Assembly (NCBI GenBank): GCA_900550585.1
Contig: URST01000020.1
Coordinates: forward strand, 1-24,643
DNA from: an uncultured Eubacteriales bacterium
Lineage (GTDB): Bacteria > Bacillota > Clostridia > Oscillospirales > Oscillospiraceae
Direction of reading: 5' to 3'
Length of the DNA stretch: 24,643 bases
Numbering within the stretch: position 1 is the stretch's first letter; the number at the start of each line of letters is the position of its first letter. The notes beneath the pieces were generated by a model. The model worked only from the letters and a program-made list of their open reading frames with translations, had not been told where the DNA came from and made no database searches. This document shows positions 1-6,212 of this stretch, in pieces. A program made the position numbers and the translations under genes.

Positions 1-65
1 GCGATCTGTTCAAGGTCGTTCCCGAGCTGATCGAGTCCATCAAGGCTGCCAAGGCTGCCAAGTAA
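1..65 (+). CDS. C-terminal end of a protein resembling electron transfer flavoprotein alpha subunit (partial)
   Basis: Only the last 20 codons are present, starting with the codon at position 3 and ending in TAA at 63-65. The visible tail reads DLFKVVPELIESIKAAKAAK. It resembles the C-terminus of clostridial EtfA, where a short helix of the form DLFxVVPxLIExI closes the FAD-binding domain. If right, the protein would be half of an EtfAB flavoprotein passing electrons from acyl-CoA or similar dehydrogenases. A perfect intrinsic terminator follows 18 bases later, so this is the end of its operon. The match rests on 20 residues, so the family call is tentative; the presence of a coding end is more secure. 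Confidence 0.55.
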   Translation, partial: DLFKVVPELIESIKAAKAAK

Positions 66-83
66 CTCTTTTTCCTGATACCC

Positions 84-118
84 AAAAGAAACTCCGCCTT
101 ATGGGCGGAGTTTCTTTT
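84..118 (+). terminator. Intrinsic terminator after the partial gene
   Basis: A perfect 15-bp stem (84-98 with 104-118) has a 5-base loop. The A-rich 5' arm and T-rich 3' arm supply a U-tract to transcripts from the left. It closes the operon that ends at position 65. Confidence 0.85.
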
Positions 119-162
119 ATGTGCATTGCGGCAGACGGGGGCGGGTTATTTCCCACTCCACC

Positions 163-191
163 TTGACGCGGCGGCGGTTTTTCGGTATACT
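163..191 (+). promoter_or_regulatory. Sigma-A promoter of the small membrane protein gene
   Basis: TTGACG at 163-168 and TATACT at 186-191 are separated by 17 bases. The start codon of the next gene lies 25 bases downstream, after a GGAGGAGG ribosome binding site. Expected transcription start is near 198. Confidence 0.75.
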
Positions 192-216
192 GTCCCAAAC
201 GGGAGGAGGAGCTTCT

Positions 217-423
217 ATGGGATATGTGGCATTGATCGGACTGTATTTCGTGCCGCTGCTGTGCCTGCTGGGCGCGGCGTGGTCCTACGTCCGCTATAAA
301 AATGAGCATGAGGATAAGGAGCGCGCGGAAAAGGATCACAGGCGCGTGCGCACCATGCTCATCGCGGCTGCGGCGGCGCTGGTGATCTTTCTGGCGCTGA
401 AGTTCGCATTCCCTGTGTCGTGA
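217..423 (+). CDS. Small hypothetical membrane protein (68 aa)
   Basis: I do not recognise this protein. The ATG at 217 is chosen because a strong GGGAGGAGGAG ribosome binding site lies just before it (201-211). The open frame extends upstream to 121, but that part crosses the promoter. The product has a hydrophobic segment at about residues 3-21, a charged stretch rich in Lys, Glu, Asp and Arg at about 26-44, and a second hydrophobic segment at about 46-65. It is therefore probably a two-helix membrane protein with a charged loop. It has its own promoter and is bounded by terminators on both sides, so it is a single-gene unit. No function can be assigned. Confidence 0.7.
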   Translation: MGYVALIGLYFVPLLCLLGAAWSYVRYKNEHEDKERAEKDHRRVRTMLIAAAAALVIFLALKFAFPVS

Positions 424-426
424 CGT

Positions 427-471
427 AAAAAAGGAGTCCCCTGGCCGATGATGCCAGGGGACTCCTTTTTT
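427..471. terminator. Bidirectional intrinsic terminator between convergent genes
   Basis: A perfect 19-bp stem (427-445 with 453-471) is flanked by A6 on the left and T6 on the right, so it can stop transcription from both sides. It serves the small membrane gene (plus) and the YwlG-like gene (minus), which converge here. Confidence 0.9.
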
Positions 472-489
472 GCGTTTCAGTCTCCGCTG

Positions 490-1089
490 TCAGAACATCG
501 GATAGCCGTCCTTCAGAGATTCATCGTACACGGCACGGTCGCCGCCGATGAACTTGGGCCGCACCCGTGCCGCCAGCAGAATGGCGTCGCCGATGTGATC
601 CTGCGCCAGGCGCACCGGCACCGCCACCTTCTTCAGGTGCATGCCGATGAGGGTGCCGCCGATGTCCAGACCGGCGTCAGCCTTGATCTCCTCCAGCGCC
701 ACCGGGTGGGCAAAGGCGTGGTACGCAGCGGTGGCAAAGGAACTGCCCGCCTTGGGCTGGGGCACCACGTTGACGATCTCTCCGTTGGGCACGGCCTCAT
801 GCTCCACGATGATGGCCCGGTTCAGATGCTCGCAGCACTGGGAGGCGATGTACACGCCCATGGGGCCGAACACGCTGTGCAGCCCCTCGAAAATGGCGTT
901 GGCGATCTCCGGCGTGGACCAGCTGCCAACCTTTTTGCCCACGACCTCACTGGTGCTGCATCCCACTACCACGATCTGCCCCTTGTGGAGATGGGCGGCC
1001 TCCGCCAGCTGGGCTGCCGCGTTGGCCGCCTCCTGCCGCACCTGCTCATGCAGACCCTTCTGCTCCAACTCATGCACGATACCTGCCAT
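490..1089 (-). CDS. UPF0340 / DUF436 family protein (YwlG-like)
   Basis: The 199-residue product matches the TIGR01440 (DUF436, B. subtilis YwlG) family in length and in hallmark stretches: VVVGCSTSEVVGKKVG near residue 45, a SQCCEHLNRA segment, and PQPKAGSSFATAAYHAF in the second half. The family is widespread in Firmicutes, but its biochemical role is unknown to me; the conserved cysteines may be functional. The start at 1089 is chosen because GAGGTG lies 6 bases upstream of the ATG; the open frame continues further upstream but without a ribosome binding site. It has its own likely promoter (1154-1182) inside the end of the preceding minus-strand gene and ends at a strong terminator. Confidence 0.85.
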   Translation of the reverse strand: MAGIVHELEQKGLHEQVRQEAANAAAQLAEAAHLHKGQIVVVGCSTSEVVGKKVGSWSTPEIANAIFEGLHSVFGPMGVYIASQCCEHLNRAIIVEHEAVPNGEIVNVVPQPKAGSSFATAAYHAFAHPVALEEIKADAGLDIGGTLIGMHLKKVAVPVRLAQDHIGDAILLAARVRPKFIGGDRAVYDESLKDGYPMF

Positions 1090-1124
1090 AAAAAACACCT
1101 CGTTCACATGTAAATTCAAAAGTG

Positions 1125-1151
1125 ATGGCGAGCCGTTCTCAGGCTCGCCAT
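1125..1151 (-). promoter_or_regulatory. Hairpin between the ECF S-component gene and the YwlG-like gene
   Basis: A perfect 10-bp stem (1125-1134 with 1142-1151) with a 7-base loop lies 8 bases past the stop of the ECF S gene on the minus strand. The bases after it are only moderately T-rich. It could be a weak terminator of the S-component transcript. It also lies just downstream of the -10 box at 1154-1159, so it would fold at the very 5' end of the YwlG mRNA. Confidence 0.55.
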
Positions 1152-1153
1152 AC

Positions 1154-1182
1154 AGTATATCACACGCTGACCTTTTCTTCAA
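1154..1182 (-). promoter_or_regulatory. Sigma-A promoter of the YwlG-like gene
   Basis: Read on the minus strand, TTGAAG (1182-1177) and TATACT (1159-1154) are 17 bases apart. The -35 region lies inside the last codons of the ECF S-component gene, which would let the downstream gene be expressed independently. Confidence 0.6.
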
Positions 1183-1669
1183 GATGTGTCCGGCGCGCCA
1201 CCTGCATCAGCAGGAATCCGGCCACCAGACCCACGGCGCCCTGCACCAGATTGCCGGGGATGCTGGCTGCGGCGCCGATGCCCTTGCCCAGCAGCAGCGC
1301 GGCATAGCCGAAGTAGCCGGCCACCATGATGACCTCGCTGACCACGCCGCTGACCAGCGTGCCCACCGTGCTCTTGCCGAAGGCCTTAAAGACCAGTGCG
1401 CCCACCAGCGCCATCAGGCCCTTGATGACCAGTGTGCCCGGCGCATAGTGGCCGTAGCCCAGCAGCAGGTCGGCCAGCATGGAGCCGATGCCGCCCGCCG
1501 CGGCGCCCCACCACGGGCCCAGCAGCCAGCCGCTCAGCAGCACGAAGCAGTCGCCCAGATTCACATAGCCGTTCATGGGGGAGGGGATCTGCACCACCAT
1601 GGTGGCCACACATGCCAAAGCCGCCAGCACAGCGGCCATTACCATCGTTCTGATCTTTTTGTCGGACAT
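1160..1669 (-). CDS. ECF transporter S component (substrate-binding subunit, vitamin class)
   Basis: The 169-residue, very hydrophobic product has about five to six membrane segments and the typical S-component pattern. It has a cytoplasmic N-terminus (MSDKKIRTMVMAAVLAALAC), then an Asn-Gly-Tyr-Val-Asn-Leu-Gly-Asp loop, and a small-residue-rich segment GAAAGGIGSMLADLLLGY. S components capture a vitamin in the membrane and dock on a shared EcfA-EcfA'-EcfT module; such a module is encoded at 15799-18328. The ATG at 1669 is preferred because GAGGTG lies 7 bases upstream; an alternative GTG at 1684 is weaker. The divergent neighbour is a MocR/PdxR-like PLP-type regulator, which makes pyridoxine or another B6 vitamer a plausible substrate. 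The substrate is inferred from context, not from sequence. Confidence 0.82.
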   Translation of the reverse strand: MSDKKIRTMVMAAVLAALACVATMVVQIPSPMNGYVNLGDCFVLLSGWLLGPWWGAAAGGIGSMLADLLLGYGHYAPGTLVIKGLMALVGALVFKAFGKSTVGTLVSGVVSEVIMVAGYFGYAALLLGKGIGAAASIPGNLVQGAVGLVAGFLLMQVARRTHLEEKVSV

Positions 1670-1715
1670 GGTCTTGCACCTCACAAATAACTTTCCGCGT
1701 CAGGCGAAAAAGCCC

Positions 1716-1744
1716 TTGCAATCGCGGTCAAGCTGTATTATAGT
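1716..1744 (+). promoter_or_regulatory. Promoter of the MocR-like regulator
   Basis: TTGCAA at 1716-1721 and TATAGT at 1739-1744 are separated by 17 bases. Predicted transcription start is close to 1751, which is the left half of the inverted repeat at 1750-1795, an arrangement compatible with autorepression. Confidence 0.5.
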
Positions 1745-1765
1745 GTGAACTGGTATTATTAAAAT
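1737..1765 (-). promoter_or_regulatory. Promoter of the ECF S-component gene, weak -35
   Basis: On the minus strand a perfect TATAAT lies at 1742-1737. The hexamer 17 bases upstream (1765-1760) reads ATTTTA, a poor -35 box. The left operator half (1750-1758) lies in the spacer. A good -10 with a poor -35 and a nearby operator is typical of activator-dependent promoters. The -10 overlaps that of the divergent regulator promoter. Confidence 0.5.
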
Positions 1766-1795
1766 ATCCATTTTGATTTTTCTTGTTAATACCAG
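1750..1795. promoter_or_regulatory. Inverted repeat, candidate operator for the MocR-like regulator
   Basis: CTGGTATTA at 1750-1758 is matched exactly by its reverse complement TAATACCAG at 1787-1795. The 9-bp arms are 37 bases centre to centre and are separated by AT-rich sequence. The repeat lies in the shared control region of the divergent regulator and transporter genes, as known for many MocR regulators. Binding by this protein is inferred. Confidence 0.5.
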
Positions 1796-1807
1796 ATGGA
1801 GGGCGAC

Positions 1808-3211
1808 ATGCTGACCTATCCATTGACAAAAACCGGCGGCGTCAGCCTGTACGAGCAGCTGTACCGCCGCATCAAGGACGACATCCTCACCGGACGGCTG
1901 GCGGCGGGGGAGAAGCTGCCCTCCAAGCGGGCGCTGGCCGCCCATCTGGAGGTCAGCGTCATCACGGTGAAAAACGCCTACGAGCAGCTGATGGCCGAGG
2001 GCTACATCTACGGTATGGAGAAAAAGGGCTACTACGTCAGCCCTGTCCAGCGGCCCCTGACGGCCCAGCCGCCCCGGCAGGAGGCCGCGCCTCCCGCCGA
2101 GCACCACTGGGAGATGGACCTGGTCACCAACTCCATTGCGGCGGAGGATTTTCCCTTTACCGTCTGGGCGCGGCTGATGCGCCAGACCATTCTGGAGCAG
2201 GGCACCGGCCTGCTCCGCGCCATGCCGCCGCAGGGCGCGCCGGAGCTGCGCCATGCCATCGCCGCCTATCTCCGGCAGTTCCGGGGCATGGCGGTGGACG
2301 CGGAGCAGATCATCATCGGCGCCGGCACGGAGGTGCTGTACAGCATGCTGGTGCAGCTGCTGGGCCGGGACAAGCGCTACGCCGTGGAGGATCCCGGCTA
2401 CGGCAAGATCGCCCGTATCTACCGCAGCAGCCAGGCGGAGGTGGTGTCCGTCCCGCTGGATGCCGCGGGACTGTCGGTGGCGGCGCTGGATGCCGCCGGG
2501 GCTGACGTGGTGCACATCTCCCCCAGCCACCACTACCCCACGGGCATCGTCATGCCCATCGCCCGGCGGCAGGAGCTGCTGCACTGGGCGGAGCGGGAGC
2601 CGGACCGCTTCATTCTGGAGGACGACTACGACAGCGAGTTCCGCTTCGTGGGCCGGCCTATCCCCACGCTGTTCTCCGTGGATGAGGGCGGCCGCGTCAT
2701 CTACCTGAACACGTTCTCCAAGACCATCGCGCCGTCCATCCGCATCAGCTACATGGTGCTGCCCCACCGGCTGCTCCCCGCGTTCCGGGAGAAGCTGGGG
2801 TTCTATTCCAGCACTGTTTCCGGCTTCGAGCAGTACACGCTGGCCCGGTTCATGGCGGAGGGCTACTACGAAAAGCATCTGAACCGCATGCGCAAGCGCT
2901 ACCACCAGAAGCGGGACGCGGTGATCGCCTGCATCCGCGGCGGCCCGCTGGCCGCCCGCGCCCGCATCACCGAGGAGGACGCGGGCCTGCACTTCCTGAT
3001 GACGCTGGACACGCCCCTGCCCGACGGAACGCTGCGGCGTCTTGCGGCGCAGCGCGGCGTGCGGCTGGCCATGCTGTCGGAATACTACAACGACCCCGCC
3101 GACGCGCCGCCCCATGTGCTGGTGGTGAACTATTCCGGCATCGACATTGAAAAACTGCCCCGGGCGCTGGCGCGTCTGGCGGAGATATGGGAGGAACAGG
3201 ATCATGCATGA
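1808..3211 (+). CDS. MocR/PdxR-like GntR-family regulator with aminotransferase-like PLP domain
   Basis: The 467-residue protein has the two-part MocR layout. Residues about 10-75 are a GntR winged helix (YEQLYRRIKDDILTGRLAAG, then LPSKRALAAHLEVSVITVKNAYEQL). From about residue 100 to the end it is a fold-type I aminotransferase domain with SPSHHYPTG, EDDYDSEF and the PLP-lysine motif TFSKTIAP (Lys near 305). Such proteins sense pyridoxal phosphate or amino-containing ligands and often control vitamin B6 or GABA genes. The ATG at 1808 is chosen because GGAGGG lies 4 bases before it; an in-frame ATG at 1796 has no ribosome binding site and abuts the operator arm. The gene is divergent from the ECF S component and overlaps the next gene by 8 bases. 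Confidence 0.88.
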   Translation: MLTYPLTKTGGVSLYEQLYRRIKDDILTGRLAAGEKLPSKRALAAHLEVSVITVKNAYEQLMAEGYIYGMEKKGYYVSPVQRPLTAQPPRQEAAPPAEHHWEMDLVTNSIAAEDFPFTVWARLMRQTILEQGTGLLRAMPPQGAPELRHAIAAYLRQFRGMAVDAEQIIIGAGTEVLYSMLVQLLGRDKRYAVEDPGYGKIARIYRSSQAEVVSVPLDAAGLSVAALDAAGADVVHISPSHHYPTGIVMPIARRQELLHWAEREPDRFILEDDYDSEFRFVGRPIPTLFSVDEGGRVIYLNTFSKTIAPSIRISYMVLPHRLLPAFREKLGFYSSTVSGFEQYTLARFMAEGYYEKHLNRMRKRYHQKRDAVIACIRGGPLAARARITEEDAGLHFLMTLDTPLPDGTLRRLAAQRGVRLAMLSEYYNDPADAPPHVLVVNYSGIDIEKLPRALARLAEIWEEQDHA

Positions 3212-3707
3212 CGAACTGACCCGCAGCGACCTGCAGAAGATGCAGGAGGAGATCGACTACCGGGTGCAGGTGCTGCGCCCCAAGCTCATCGAGGACGTGC
3301 AGACTGCCCGGGCCTTCGGCGATCTCAGCGAGAACTTTGAGTACAAATGCGCCAAGCAGGACAAAAACCGCAACGACGCCCGTATCCGCTACCTGCAGCG
3401 GATGATCAAGACGGCGCAGGTCATCGAGGATCGCTCCACCGCCGACACGGCGGGGCTGTACGACACGGTGGATATTTTCATGGAGAATCTGGGCAGGAGC
3501 CGCCGGATCCAGCTGGTCACCACCCTGCGGCAGGACGCCCTCAAGGGGCTCATCAGCAAGGAGTCCCCGGTAGGCCGGGCCGTTATGGGCGCGAAGGTGG
3601 GCGACCGGGTCCATGTGGACATGGGCGGCGGCAAGGGCTACTACGTCCGCATCGATGCTATCGAAAAGGGAAAGGACGACGGCTCCATCCCCATCGGCAG
3701 CTTCTGA
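3204..3707 (+). CDS. greA: GreA/GreB-type transcription elongation factor
   Basis: The 167-residue product has the Gre layout. An N-terminal coiled coil (about residues 8-80) carries the tip motif GDLSENFEY, with acidic residues at Asp40 and Glu43 matching the catalytic pair of GreA. A C-terminal FKBP-like domain contains SPVGRAVMGAKVGDRVHV. Gre factors enter the RNA polymerase secondary channel and trigger cleavage of backtracked transcripts. The start at 3204 overlaps the end of the regulator gene by 8 bases and is served by GGAGGAAC in its coding end, so the two are probably translated from one mRNA. It is about 10 residues longer than typical GreA because of a C-terminal extension (KGKDDGSIPIGSF). 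The genome may carry a second, canonical GreA, so the symbol is a family-level call. Confidence 0.83.
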   Translation: MHDELTRSDLQKMQEEIDYRVQVLRPKLIEDVQTARAFGDLSENFEYKCAKQDKNRNDARIRYLQRMIKTAQVIEDRSTADTAGLYDTVDIFMENLGRSRRIQLVTTLRQDALKGLISKESPVGRAVMGAKVGDRVHVDMGGGKGYYVRIDAIEKGKDDGSIPIGSF

Positions 3708-3708
3708 G

Positions 3709-3751
3709 TATAACAAATGCCCCGCGGCTTTGCCGCGGGGCATTTGTTATA
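3709..3751. terminator. Terminator hairpin between convergent greA and HAD genes
   Basis: A perfect 20-bp stem (3709-3728 with 3732-3751) has a 3-base TTT loop. The TAA stop of the minus-strand HAD gene (3747-3749) is part of the stem. There is no long T-run, but the arm ends are A/T-rich, so it may stop both convergent transcripts. Confidence 0.75.
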
Positions 3752-4373
3752 TCAGCTCCTCAAACGACCGGATGTACCGGCCGCACACCGCGCGCATCTC
3801 CGGCTCCGTGGCGGCGAAGTAGGGATCGTACACCCCCACGGTCTGCATGCCGGCAGCTTTGGCGCCCCGGCAGGCCTCCACCGAGTCGTCGTACAGCGTG
3901 CAGTCCTCCGGACGGACGCCCATCATCTCCGCCGCCAGCTGCCACAGCCGGGGGTCCTTCTTCTCCCGGTGCAGCTCCTGGGCAAAGATGACCCGCTCAA
4001 AGTACGGCATCAGCGCCAGATGCGTCAGAGCGGTGCGGCAGTGTACCGGTACGGCGCTGGTCACCACGATCATCCGCTCCCCGGCGGCCCGCAGCTTTTC
4101 CAGATAAGCCCGCACCCCCGGCTTTACCGGCACCGATGTACCGTACAGATCACCGGCCATGTCCATCCACTCCGCCATGATGGCCTCCTCCGATTCCGGA
4201 AGATGGCAGAACTCTCTGGTGAATTTTGCCGCCAGCGGGAAGATGGTGTGGGCCACGCCCTCGTAGTATTCCTTTGTGTACGGCAGGCCGCGTTTGGCCA
4301 GAAATGCGGTGTCCACGTCCTTCCAGATGCCGTTGGAGTCGATGAGGGTGCCGTCCATGTCGAAGATTTGCAT
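3747..4373 (-). CDS. HAD-superfamily phosphatase (phosphoglycolate phosphatase / beta-PGM-like)
   Basis: The 208-residue protein carries the four HAD motifs: DMDGTLID at residues 5-12 with nucleophile Asp5 and acid/base Asp7, the threonine/serine of VVTSAV near the middle, the lysine in REKKDPRLW, and the acidic pair in LYDDSVEA. The helical cap between motifs I and II fits subclass I (phosphoglycolate phosphatase or beta-phosphoglucomutase type). The substrate cannot be read from sequence. The ATG at 4373 is chosen because AAGGAG lies 7 bases upstream. The gene is divergent from the RarD-like permease, with overlapping promoters, and converges on greA. Confidence 0.85.
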   Translation of the reverse strand: MQIFDMDGTLIDSNGIWKDVDTAFLAKRGLPYTKEYYEGVAHTIFPLAAKFTREFCHLPESEEAIMAEWMDMAGDLYGTSVPVKPGVRAYLEKLRAAGERMIVVTSAVPVHCRTALTHLALMPYFERVIFAQELHREKKDPRLWQLAAEMMGVRPEDCTLYDDSVEACRGAKAAGMQTVGVYDPYFAATEPEMRAVCGRYIRSFEELI

Positions 4374-4401
4374 ATTTGTCTCCTTTTCCCGGGAAAATGT
4401 C

Positions 4402-4430
4402 TTGCAAAAGAGAATTTCCGGTGCTATCAT
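4402..4430 (+). promoter_or_regulatory. Promoter of the RarD-like permease gene
   Basis: TTGCAA at 4402-4407 and TATCAT at 4425-4430 are 17 bases apart. Its -10 box overlaps the -10 box of the divergent HAD promoter. A small hairpin (4456-4460 with 4464-4468, GAA loop) lies in the leader. Confidence 0.6.
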
Positions 4431-4454
4431 AACATAATTCTGATACGCTGTAAA
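4426..4454 (-). promoter_or_regulatory. Promoter of the HAD phosphatase gene
   Basis: On the minus strand TTTACA (4454-4449) and TATGAT (4431-4426) are 17 bases apart. The -10 boxes of this and the plus-strand promoter share bases 4426-4430, so the two polymerases cannot bind at the same time. Confidence 0.55.
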
Positions 4455-4497
4455 TGGGCGGAACGCCCAGTCTCCGGCGGAAAAGTGAGGGATATGT

Positions 4498-5403
4498 ATG
4501 CAGACCGTTGATTACCGCAGGGGCCTCCCGGCTATGGGCGTGTGCTTCCTGTTCTGGGGCTTCCAGCCGCTGTACTGGTTTATGTGCACCAATCTCTGCG
4601 GCCAGATCGACACATTTTTCCTCATGGCCTGCCGCATCATCTGGGCGGCGGTGTGCTGTCTGTGCATCCTGAAGGTACAGGGAAAGCTGCCCCAGCTGTG
4701 GGCCGTGTTCCGGGACAGGCAGGTGCTCAAGCGGGAGATACCCGCCTCCGTGCTGCTGTTCGGCGACTGGATGGTGTACCTGTGGGCCGTCCAGAACGGC
4801 CGGGTGCTGGAGTGCAGCCTGGGCTACTATATCCAGCCGCTGGTGGTGTTCGCGCTGGGCGCCGTCATTTTCAAGGAGAAAATGAGCTGGCGGCACTTCG
4901 TCATCATCGCCATCGTGGTGGTGGGCATCGTCCTCAGCACCTCCGGCTTCGGCGGCGTGCCCTACGTCACCATCGCGCTGGCGCTGATGTTCGCGGTGTA
5001 CGCCGCCATCAAAAAGAGCCTGACCATAGATTCCATCGTCTCCACCTCGGCGGAGATCCTGATGATGGTGCCGGTGGCGCTGCTGTTCATCCTGCTTTTC
5101 CGCATGGGGGACGACGGCATGGGCAGCATGACCGTCCTGAAGCAGCTTCTGATGATCGGCGGCGGCATCGTTACCGGCCTGCCCATGGTGTTTTACGCCA
5201 TCGGCGTGCGGTATCTGCCGCTGATGACCACCGGCATCTGCCAGTACATCAGCCCGTCGTTGGCCATCGTCTGCGGCGCCATCATGGGGGAGGCCCTGAC
5301 CCGCGAAAAGCTGGTGAGCTTCCTGTTCATCTGGGCCGGCGTCATCCTGTATGTGCTGAACACCGTCTACGAGGAAAGACGGAAAAAAGCCGCTGTGCAA
5401 TAA
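4498..5403 (+). CDS. rarD: RarD-type permease, EamA (DMT) superfamily
   Basis: The 301-residue product is a highly hydrophobic protein with about ten membrane helices, the normal size for RarD. The start motif MGVCFLFWGFQPLYWFM matches the family's conserved first helix (WGxxPLYWK-like), and the segment SLGYYIQPLVVFALGAVIFKEK is the classic end of the first EamA repeat. The second repeat contains TTGICQYISPSLAIVCG. RarD proteins are named from chloramphenicol-sensitive mutants; their transported substrate is not known. The ATG at 4498 has GAGGG about 6 bases upstream. A promoter lies at 4402-4430 and a hairpin terminator follows the gene, so it is a single-gene unit. Confidence 0.88.
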   Translation: MQTVDYRRGLPAMGVCFLFWGFQPLYWFMCTNLCGQIDTFFLMACRIIWAAVCCLCILKVQGKLPQLWAVFRDRQVLKREIPASVLLFGDWMVYLWAVQNGRVLECSLGYYIQPLVVFALGAVIFKEKMSWRHFVIIAIVVVGIVLSTSGFGGVPYVTIALALMFAVYAAIKKSLTIDSIVSTSAEILMMVPVALLFILLFRMGDDGMGSMTVLKQLLMIGGGIVTGLPMVFYAIGVRYLPLMTTGICQYISPSLAIVCGAIMGEALTREKLVSFLFIWAGVILYVLNTVYEERRKKAAVQ

Positions 5404-5410
5404 GCGAAAA

Positions 5411-5435
5411 GGCCGTCCGGCATACCCGGGCGGCC
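5411..5435 (+). terminator. Probable terminator after the RarD-like gene
   Basis: A 10-bp stem (5411-5420 with 5426-5435, one G-U pair) has a 5-base loop and is followed by a moderately T-rich stretch. It separates the permease gene from the tmk promoter. Confidence 0.55.
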
Positions 5436-5453
5436 ATCGTTCTGTCTACGATA

Positions 5454-5482
5454 TGGACAAACGGGGAAAACTGTGATACAAT
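5454..5482 (+). promoter_or_regulatory. Promoter of the tmk-mltG-trhP run
   Basis: TGGACA at 5454-5459 and TACAAT at 5477-5482 are 17 bases apart. The tmk start lies 42 bases further on. No other obvious promoter occurs before the terminator at 8620. Confidence 0.65.
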
Positions 5483-5524
5483 AGCTCCCATCATGGGGCA
5501 TTGTGTCCTGAGGAGGAGAACGGT

Positions 5525-6193
5525 ATGCAGGGGAGACTCATCGTATTTGAGGGAACGGACGGTTCCGGCAAGGCCACCCAGTCGGCACTGCTGTGTCAGG
5601 AGCTGGAGCGTCGGGGCATTTCCTTCCGCAAGCTGGAGTTTCCCCGCTATCAGGAGGAGTCCTCCGCGCTGATCCGCCTGTATCTGGGCGGCGCCTTCGG
5701 CAGCGACCCGGAGGATGTCAACGCCTACGCCGCGTCCACGTTTTACTCCGTGGACCGCTATGCCTCCTACAAGCAGGACTGGGGCGGGTTCTATGAGTCC
5801 GGCGGCCTGCTGATCGCCGACCGCTACACCACCAGCAACGCCGTCCACCAGACGGCCAAGCTGCCGCCGGAGGCCCGGGACGCCTTTCTGGACTGGCTGT
5901 TCGACTTTGAGTACCGCCTGCTGGGCCTGCCGGAGCCGACCCGCGTGCTGTATCTGGACATGCCCACCGAGGCCACGGAGCAGATGATGCGCCTGCGGGA
6001 GGCCGCCACCCATACCAAGGCCGACATCCATGAAAAGGACGAGGCGTATCTCCGCCGCTGCCGGGAAAACGCCGCCTATGTGGTGGCGCGCTGCGGCTGG
6101 ACGCGGATCGACTGCGCCAGGGACGGCGCGCCCCGCCTGATCAACGACATACACGAGGAAGTGATGGCGCGTGTGGCCGATCTCATCGGCTGA
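5525..6193 (+). CDS. tmk: Thymidylate kinase family protein (dTMP kinase)
   Basis: The 222-residue protein has the dTMP kinase P-loop GTDGSGKATQ at residues 10-19 and the DRY motif in LLIADRYTTSN at about 95-105. A lid-like basic/acidic region lies near residues 165-190. It should phosphorylate dTMP to dTDP with ATP in the cytoplasm. The ATG at 5525 follows GAGGAGGAG at good spacing. Unlike many Firmicutes, there is no holB or recombination gene beside it; the next gene, 19 bases on, is mltG. The SVDRYASYKQDW segment and a lid without an obvious arginine-rich loop set it apart from the E. coli enzyme, so another deoxynucleotide kinase specificity is possible but less likely. Confidence 0.85.
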   Translation: MQGRLIVFEGTDGSGKATQSALLCQELERRGISFRKLEFPRYQEESSALIRLYLGGAFGSDPEDVNAYAASTFYSVDRYASYKQDWGGFYESGGLLIADRYTTSNAVHQTAKLPPEARDAFLDWLFDFEYRLLGLPEPTRVLYLDMPTEATEQMMRLREAATHTKADIHEKDEAYLRRCRENAAYVVARCGWTRIDCARDGAPRLINDIHEEVMARVADLIG

Positions 6194-6212
6194 CCGCCTG
6201 AAAGGAGTTACT

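Noticed and set aside
448..1113. A 221-codon plus-strand frame opposite the YwlG-like gene
   Set aside because: It starts inside a terminator hairpin and is rich in His, Gln and Leu, a shadow of the minus-strand gene.
1160..1684. GTG start at 1684 for the ECF S component
   Set aside because: The ribosome binding site GAGGTG fits the ATG at 1669. The GTG overlaps that site and has none of its own.
1796..1807. ATG at 1796 as the regulator start
   Set aside because: It lacks a ribosome binding site, directly abuts the operator arm, and its first codons are the ribosome binding site for the ATG at 1808.
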